Assembly (NCBI GenBank): GCA_049582065.1
Contig: JBAUTF010000265.1
Coordinates: 1 to 9,888, forward strand
Length of the DNA stretch: 9,888 bases
Reading direction: 5' to 3'
Source of the DNA: DATKSS01 sp049582065
GTDB taxonomy: Bacteria; Chloroflexota; Dormibacteria; Dormibacterales; Dormibacteraceae
Position 1 is the first letter of the stretch. Each line of letters begins with the position of its first letter. The position numbers were made by a program, and so were the translations under genes. Below, piece by piece: positions 5,201 to 9,888 of the stretch. Below the pieces are notes generated by a model that searched no databases, had not been told where the DNA came from, and saw only the letters and a program-made list of their open reading frames with translations.

Positions 5201-6453
5201 GCGAGCCGCCCGGGCAGGTCCGCCCACTCGAGCTCTGCCTGTTCGCCACTTGCCATCTCCTTGAGCTGGGCCGTGCGACGCGACGCGCCATCGGCGGAGA
5301 GCAGCACGACCCACCGCGCGCCCAACCTGTTGGCGGACCGCAGCTTGGCGCGCAGGCTCTTCGGCTCGTAATCGACCGCCACGGAACGCACGCTGCGACA
5401 GATGCGCGCGACCTCCGCCGCGGCCAGGTCGAGTTCGCCATCGGCCAGGACCACCACGTCGGCCGCTGGGCCTGCGATCACCTCTTCCCCGCTCGCGGCC
5501 ATCAGCTCCGTTACGCGATCGAGGCCGCCGGCGAATCCGACTCCCGGCGTTGATGGCCGGCCCATGGCGGCCGCCAGACCGTCGTACCGCCCCCCCGACG
5601 CGAGCGCGTCCTGCTGGCCCGCGGCCCCTGCGGGGTAGAACTCGAAAACGGTCCGCGTGTAGTAGTCCAGCCCTCGCACGAGGTGAGAGTTGAGTTGATA
5701 CTCGATGGACGCACCGTCCAGCAGGCGGCGCACAGCTGACCAGTGCTGCGAGCATTCGTCGCACAGGTGGTCCGTCACCTTGGGCGCGCCGGCCTTGAAC
5801 GGCTGGCACATGTCGACCTTACAGTCGAGCAGCCGCAGTGGATTGCGCTCCAGGCGGAGCTGGCAATCGCCATGCAGCTGAGATTTCAGCGGCCGGTAGT
5901 AATCCTTCAAGAGCTCGAGGTACCCTGGCCTGCACGTGGCGTCGCCGATCGTGTTGAGCTCGAGGCGAAGGTGGCGGAGCCCGACCTCGACCAGCCAGTC
6001 GTGGGCGAGCTCGATCACCTCCGCGTCAAGCGCCGGCTGGGCGCTCCCGATCGCCTCGATGTCGAGCTGGTAGAACTGGCGGTATCGCCCCTTCTGTGGC
6101 CTGTCATAGCGAAACATCGGCCCGATCAGGTAAAGGCGCGACGGAGGGGGCGCCTGGTTGAGCCCGCCTTCGAAATAGGCGCGCACGACACCGGCCGTGG
6201 CCTCGGGCCTGAGAGCCAGGTTGCGGCCTCCCCGGTCGTCGAATCGATACAGCTCCTTGGCGACCGCGTCGGTGTCCTCGCCAACGCGCTCGATGAGCTC
6301 AGCGCTCTCGATGATGGGCGTGAGGATTTCCTCATAGCCAAACCTGCGTGCGACATCGACCGCAGCCTTCTCGGCGGCGCGCCAGAGCGGCCGGTCGCCC
6401 GGAAGGATGTCGCGCATGCCGCGGACTGAATTGATCGGCTCGGAGCGAGGCAT
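5197..6453 (-). CDS. hisS: Histidyl-tRNA synthetase
   Basis: Class II synthetase that attaches histidine to tRNA(His); 418 residues, normal for the bacterial enzyme. Motifs in order: INSVRGMRDILP (7-18), the substrate loop LALRPEATAGVVRAY (79-93), motif 2 FRYDRPQKGRYRQFYQLD (114-131), the histidine-binding LVRGLDYYTRTVFE (258-271) and ASGGRYDGL (285-293), motif 3 GVGFAGGLDRV (304-314), then the anticodon-binding domain (about 332-410). Cysteines at 211, 216, 231 and 234 lie in the insertion before the histidine motif, as in many Gram-positive-type HisRS. The ATG at 6453 has no Shine-Dalgarno; a TACAAT hexamer ends 11 bases upstream, implying a very short leader. The stop overlaps the aspS start by four bases, the hisS-aspS order known from Firmicutes. 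Confidence 0.97.
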   Translation of the reverse strand: MPRSEPINSVRGMRDILPGDRPLWRAAEKAAVDVARRFGYEEILTPIIESAELIERVGEDTDAVAKELYRFDDRGGRNLALRPEATAGVVRAYFEGGLNQAPPPSRLYLIGPMFRYDRPQKGRYRQFYQLDIEAIGSAQPALDAEVIELAHDWLVEVGLRHLRLELNTIGDATCRPGYLELLKDYYRPLKSQLHGDCQLRLERNPLRLLDCKVDMCQPFKAGAPKVTDHLCDECSQHWSAVRRLLDGASIEYQLNSHLVRGLDYYTRTVFEFYPAGAAGQQDALASGGRYDGLAAAMGRPSTPGVGFAGGLDRVTELMAASGEEVIAGPAADVVVLADGELDLAAAEVARICRSVRSVAVDYEPKSLRAKLRSANRLGARWVVLLSADGASRRTAQLKEMASGEQAELEWADLPGRLA

Positions 6454-6464
6454 TGGAGTGTTCG

Positions 6465-6470
6465 ATTGTA
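6465..6470 (-). promoter_or_regulatory. -10 element of the hisS-aspS transcript
   Basis: TACAAT on the minus strand, ending 11 bases before the hisS ATG. With the usual 6-7 base distance to the start of transcription, the leader would be about 4-5 bases. No good TTGACA-like -35 is visible 16-18 bases further upstream, so the assignment rests on the -10 hexamer, the absence of a Shine-Dalgarno and the gene start. Confidence 0.5.
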
Positions 6471-6547
6471 AGAACCGGCGGTTTTCCTCATCTGGAAGGC
6501 CCGACCGGTTTGGCCCGGCCGCTTCAGGCCCCCGCCGCGATTCGGGT

Positions 6548-6553
6548 TAATAT
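6548..6553 (+). promoter_or_regulatory. -10 element of the 111-residue membrane protein gene
   Basis: TAATAT on the plus strand, nine bases before the GTG start at 6563, giving a predicted leader of about three bases. It mirrors the arrangement in front of hisS on the other strand within the same 109-base divergent spacer. No clear -35 is seen. The spacer otherwise contains only GC-rich sequence without an obvious operator. Confidence 0.5.
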
Positions 6554-6562
6554 CTGGCGCCG

Positions 6563-6898
6563 GTGACCACCGCCCTGATCCAGATCATCTCATTGGTCCT
6601 CGCCGGGCTGGCGTTGATCACCGGCGCCTATCTCTTGATCATCGGCAAGCGGCCGTGGCGAGGATCCGACAACCTGGAGGTCGCGCCTCGGGTGCGCCTG
6701 CTCGGGCTGAGCTACATCCTCGTCTTCGGCGCGGCGATGATCCAGATCGTCGTTCAGCCACGCGGCGTCGAGGCCGAAGGCCTGGGTGGGATCATGGTAT
6801 TGGGCGGCATGCTCGTGATCGTGGTGGTCTTCCTCGAGGCCCGGGCATCACGGCGCTCGACTCACGAAGCGGCGGTGGACCACAGGCTCCGGCCTTAG
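6563..6898 (+). CDS. Small three-helix membrane protein, unknown function
   Basis: A 111-residue protein, the only plus-strand gene here, not recognised as a named family. Three transmembrane segments are visible: LIQIISLVLAGLALITGAYLLIIG (about residues 5-28), LLGLSYILVFGAAMIQIVV (about 46-64) and GGIMVLGGMLVIVVVFLEA (about 75-93). A charged loop (KRPWRGSDNLEVAPRVR) joins the first two, and a basic polar tail ends the protein. The start is GTG at 6563 with no Shine-Dalgarno but a close -10 element, consistent with leaderless translation. It diverges from hisS and converges on the hybrid kinase gene, ending ten bases from that gene's stop with no terminator hairpin between. Clean helices and a matching promoter support it over the overlapping reading in another frame. 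Confidence 0.72.
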   Translation: MTTALIQIISLVLAGLALITGAYLLIIGKRPWRGSDNLEVAPRVRLLGLSYILVFGAAMIQIVVQPRGVEAEGLGGIMVLGGMLVIVVVFLEARASRRSTHEAAVDHRLRP

Positions 6899-6908
6899 AG
6901 GCCTTCAG

Positions 6909-8537
6909 TCAGAGCGCCGGCCGCTCCTTGTTGGTGCGGTAGCCCGCCGCCGCCTTCAAGGCCTCGACGAGGTCTGCCAGGTGGACCGGCTTGCTCATAT
7001 AGTCGTCGAAGCCGGCCTTGATGCATCGCTCCTGGTCACCCGGCCCCGCGAGCGCGGTGAGGGCGATCAGGCGCGGCCGGTTGCCGCGCGGCCAGCGGCG
7101 GCAGATCGCTTCCGCGGCAGCGAGCCCGTCCATCTCCGGCATCAAGACGTCCATCAGCACCGCGTCATACGGCTGTTGGGCGACAGCGGCCACAGCCTCG
7201 CGGCCGTTGGACACCACGTCGGCGCTGTGACCGAGCTTGCCCACGAGCCGGCGCAGCAGATTCTGGTTGAGGGCGTTGTCGTCGGCGATGAGCACGCTCA
7301 GGCCGCCGGGTGCGGCCTCTGGCGCAATTGCGGGTGGCGCTTCACCGCGCGCCCCGACTTGAATCATCACGTCGTGCAGCGTTCGCGGCACGACGGGCTT
7401 GGTAAGGGTCGCCTGGATCACGCCGCTGTCTGCGGCCGCCGCTTCTTCGGGGCCGGGCGACGCGACCGAGATGAGGACGATCGGCAGCTGGTCGGGACGC
7501 CGCAGCACACGAATCTCCGTCGAAAGCGCAAGCCCGTCGATCACGGGCGGCCTGTGCTCGACCAGCGCGATGTCGAAAGGATGGCCATCCTTGATAATGC
7601 CCAACGCTTCCTCCGGCGACACCGACGTTGCGTTCGCCCCCCACTGCTCCGCCTGGAGGGCGAGCACCCGCTTGTCGGTCGCGTCTGCCGACACCACCAG
7701 CACCCGCATCGCGTCCAGGGTCAGCAGGGTGGTCGCGACCGAGGCAGGGAGGGCCTCGGCCAGAATCGTGAAGTCGAAGGCGGTCCCGGCGTCGGGCCCG
7801 GCCTCGACGCCACCCTGCTCGACTCGCAGGTCGCCGTCCATCATCTCCACCAGCTGTTTTGTGGTGTTCAGGCTCAACACCGCGAGCCTGTCTCCCGGCT
7901 CCATGTGCTCGTGCGCTGCCGGGGCGCCGTCGAGACCCCCGCGAAGGATCCTTGCGGGCACGCCTCGGCCGGTGTCACGAATCGTGAAGTGCAAAGCGAC
8001 CAGTCCGCCGCGGTCCTCGCAGCTCAGCTCGATTCCGACGCCGCCGCGAAACGTGCGATCGATCGCGCCGTGCAGCAGCGTCAGCAGGATCTGCTCCAGC
8101 CGCCGGGAGTCTCCGACCACGATGCTCGGCACGTCCGGCTGAGCGCCGAACGACAGGTCGAGGCTTTTTGCACCGGCGTCGTCCGCGACCAGCGCAATGC
8201 ACATCTCGACGCATGACCGCAGGTCGAAGGGGTGCAGCGCGAGCTCGAGGTCCCCGCTCTGCATGATCGCTGCGTCGAGGACGTCGTCGATGAGCCTGGC
8301 GACCTGTTCGGCGCCGACCTCGACGATCGCTGCGAGCTCACGCTCCTCCCCGGTCTCCGCGCCGCCGGAGAGAAGGCCGGCAGCGCCGAGGACCGCGTTG
8401 AGCTGGTTGCGCAGCTGGTGGCCGATGTCGGCCATCAGCTCTGAGTCGATGACCACGCGTCCGCCGGAGCCGCTCACGCTCGAACCCGCAACGAGATCCT
8501 TGTCCGGCTTGTCGCCCCCATCTCGAAGTTGGCCCAT
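6909..8537 (-). CDS. Soluble hybrid histidine kinase with two receiver domains, kinase core degenerate
   Basis: A 542-residue signalling protein with no membrane segment and no sensor domain; only about 30 residues precede the kinase part. A HisKA-like helix pair (about 33-95) has the phosphoacceptor-position His40 in GHQLRNQLN, with Gln where Glu is usual. The ATPase region (about 140-260) keeps DTGRGV (188-193), but the N-box reads LLTLLHGAIDRT (151-162) where LLNLLGNAIKFT is usual, so both Asn are gone, and the GLGL box reads LAVLSLN. Receiver 1 (277-395) has Glu327 at the phosphorylation position, with Lys380 kept. Receiver 2 (412-532) is complete: D419, D420, D463, T494 and K516. The ATG overlaps the cpaF-like stop by one base (TGATG), so translational coupling is likely. 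It probably acts as a scaffold or phospho-responsive output for the adjacent secretion system (inferred). Confidence 0.88.
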   Translation of the reverse strand: MGQLRDGGDKPDKDLVAGSSVSGSGGRVVIDSELMADIGHQLRNQLNAVLGAAGLLSGGAETGEERELAAIVEVGAEQVARLIDDVLDAAIMQSGDLELALHPFDLRSCVEMCIALVADDAGAKSLDLSFGAQPDVPSIVVGDSRRLEQILLTLLHGAIDRTFRGGVGIELSCEDRGGLVALHFTIRDTGRGVPARILRGGLDGAPAAHEHMEPGDRLAVLSLNTTKQLVEMMDGDLRVEQGGVEAGPDAGTAFDFTILAEALPASVATTLLTLDAMRVLVVSADATDKRVLALQAEQWGANATSVSPEEALGIIKDGHPFDIALVEHRPPVIDGLALSTEIRVLRRPDQLPIVLISVASPGPEEAAAADSGVIQATLTKPVVPRTLHDVMIQVGARGEAPPAIAPEAAPGGLSVLIADDNALNQNLLRRLVGKLGHSADVVSNGREAVAAVAQQPYDAVLMDVLMPEMDGLAAAEAICRRWPRGNRPRLIALTALAGPGDQERCIKAGFDDYMSKPVHLADLVEALKAAAGYRTNKERPAL

Positions 8538-9888
8538 CAGTAAAGCTGCTCCGCGGGCGGTTGCTCGGTGGGCGCGAACATCGATTCAGGCAGCTCCACC
8601 CCGTTGGACCGGAAGTGCGCGTCGTAGTTCGAACGAGCGCCGGTCGCCGTGTGATACCCGACCGCGCGTCCGTCCGGGGTGACCCCGACCTGGCGGAACG
8701 CGAAGACCTCCTGAAGCACGAGCTCTCCTTCGACCATGCCGAGCACCTCGGCCACGCTGATGATCTTCCTGCTTCCCCCCCGGGTCCGCTCGGTCTGAAC
8801 GATGACGTTGATCGCGGATGCGATCTGGCTGCGGATGGCGCGCGACGGCAGCTCGGTGCCCGCCAGCAAGACAAGCGTCTCCATCCGGTTGAGCGCGTCG
8901 CGCGGGTTGTTGGCGTGAAGGGTGCTCATCGACCCGTCGTGACCGGTGTTCATAGCCTGGAGCATGTCGAGTGCCTCGCCGCCGCGGCATTCGCCCACGA
9001 TGATCCGGTCGGGCCTCATGCGCAGCGAGTTGCGCACCAGGTCGCGGATCGAGATCATGCCGCGGCCCTCTACGTTGGCCGGCTTCGACTCGAGGCTGAC
9101 GACGTGCACCTGCCGGAGCCGGAGCTCGGCCGCGTCCTCGCAGGTCACGATCCGCTCGGTGGCCGGGATGAACCCCGACAGGACGTTGAGCAAGGTCGTC
9201 TTTCCGGAGCCGGTGCCCCCCGACACGATGATGTTCAAGCGGGTCTTCACCGCCGCGTCGAGGTACTCGATGATGGCTTCGCTCGAGCCGCCGCTGTTGA
9301 CGATCTTCTCGGGCGTCAGCACCTCGCGGCCGAATTTGCGGATGGTCAAGCAAGGCCCGTAGATCGCCACCGGTGGGATGACCACGTTGACGCGTGAACC
9401 GTCTTTCAAACGCGCGTCGCACATGGGCTCCGACTCGTCGACGCGCCGGCCGATGGTCGAGACTATGCGGTCGATGACCCGGCGAAGGCTGTCTTCGTCG
9501 GCGAACGCCAGCGTGGTCAGCTCGATCCGTCCTCGGCGCTCGATGAAGACCTGCTCGGGCCGGTTGACCATGATCTCGGTGATTTCGGGGTCTCGAAGCA
9601 GCGACTCGAGAGGTCCGAGCCCGATCACGTCGTCGAAGAGGATCTCGACGAGCCTTTCGCGGTCGGCCGCGGTGATGAGCACGGCGGGCGGCTTGGCGCG
9701 GAAATGGTCTTCCGTCAGCTGCGTCAGAAGACGCCTGATGCCGGCGCGGTTGTTGATGTCGATGGCGCCCGCATGACGGGTCAGGAGGAGCGTGTGGATC
9801 TCCGTCTTGGCCGCCGACAGGGCCGGGCTGAGCTGCCCCCCCTGGTCCGCAGCGCGGGCCGGCGCCTCGGCGGGCGCGACGACAGCGG
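8537..9888 (-). CDS. cpaF: CpaF/TadA-type Tad pilus assembly ATPase (5' end beyond right edge)
   Basis: Secretion-superfamily ATPase that powers Tad (Flp) pilus assembly from the cytoplasmic side of the membrane. The 449 visible residues run open to the window edge; a GTG at 9682 is internal, because the upstream frame encodes typical CpaF sequence (EIHTLLLTRHAGAID, RRLLTQLTEDHF). Seen in order are ADRERLVEILFDDVIGLGPL, the N-terminal domain with EIMVNRPEQVFIERRGRI, Walker A GGTGSGKT (223-230), the Asp box CEDAAELRL, Walker B IIVGECRG (295-302), and the His box TLHANNPRDALNRMETL, which contains His324. All catalytic residues are present. The N-terminus and real start are outside the window. 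The next gene downstream is the hybrid kinase, where tadB usually follows; tadB and tadC are not in the window. TadA is an alternative name for the same family. Confidence 0.95.
   Translation of the reverse strand, partial: AVVAPAEAPARAADQGGQLSPALSAAKTEIHTLLLTRHAGAIDINNRAGIRRLLTQLTEDHFRAKPPAVLITAADRERLVEILFDDVIGLGPLESLLRDPEITEIMVNRPEQVFIERRGRIELTTLAFADEDSLRRVIDRIVSTIGRRVDESEPMCDARLKDGSRVNVVIPPVAIYGPCLTIRKFGREVLTPEKIVNSGGSSEAIIEYLDAAVKTRLNIIVSGGTGSGKTTLLNVLSGFIPATERIVTCEDAAELRLRQVHVVSLESKPANVEGRGMISIRDLVRNSLRMRPDRIIVGECRGGEALDMLQAMNTGHDGSMSTLHANNPRDALNRMETLVLLAGTELPSRAIRSQIASAINVIVQTERTRGGSRKIISVAEVLGMVEGELVLQEVFAFRQVGVTPDGRAVGYHTATGARSNYDAHFRSNGVELPESMFAPTEQPPAEQLY

Noticed and set aside
5201..5809. 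In-frame N-terminal extension of aspS
   Set aside because: It lies wholly inside hisS in another frame, is low-complexity Arg/Gly/Ala sequence, and the GTG at 5200 gives the normal AspRS N-terminus and a 4-base overlap.
4607..6429. Long plus-strand frames opposite aspS and hisS (4607-5371, 5743-6429)
   Set aside because: Antisense shadows of well-defined synthetase genes.
6899..6908. Terminator between the convergent membrane protein and kinase genes
   Set aside because: Only ten bases separate the stops and no hairpin with a T-run is present.
8561..9397. Plus-strand and alternate-frame open frames of 278 codons inside the CpaF-like gene
   Set aside because: They are shadows of a gene with intact Walker motifs; their translations are Arg/Gly-rich with no recognisable domain.
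9680..9682. GTG as the start of the CpaF-like gene
   Set aside because: The frame upstream to the window edge has no stop and encodes typical CpaF sequence, so the gene extends past the edge.

Overview
The window is GC-rich bacterial DNA. Almost all of it is coding, and all but one gene lie on the minus strand. Leaderless-looking starts, a SigB/SigF-type sigma factor, a hisS-aspS pair and a Tad-type secretion ATPase together suggest a Terrabacteria-type organism, for example Chloroflexota, 'Candidatus Dormibacterota' or a deep Gram-positive relative. That placement is inference only.

Reading in the minus-strand direction (right to left), the window opens with the 3' three-quarters of a CpaF/TadA-type ATPase, cut by the right edge. 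A soluble hybrid histidine kinase with two receiver domains overlaps it by one base (TGATG). The only plus-strand gene, a 111-residue membrane protein, converges on the kinase gene and diverges from hisS. Both divergent genes have a -10-like hexamer so close to the start codon that the transcripts would be nearly leaderless.

hisS overlaps aspS by 4 bases (GTGA). AspRS carries His33 and Gly85, the residue pair associated with non-discriminating aspartyl-tRNA(Asp/Asn) synthetases. About 290 bases rich in inverted repeats follow aspS, a candidate structured RNA, and then a small three-helix membrane protein gene.

The most coherent unit is a general-stress cassette: a DUF948 (YtxG-like) protein, a YtxH-like protein, an RsbW-like anti-sigma factor and a SigB/SigF-family sigma factor. 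A good SigB-type promoter (GTTTGC, 14-base spacer, GGGTAT) lies exactly in front of the DUF948 gene, so the sigma factor probably switches on its own operon. The RsbW-like protein has lost the key residues of its kinase site, which hints at a non-phosphorylating form of the partner switch. The sigma gene is followed closely by pdxH (PLP synthesis) and then by the first 54 codons of alaS, which runs off the left edge.

No tRNA, rRNA, CRISPR array, insertion sequence or convincing intrinsic terminator was seen.
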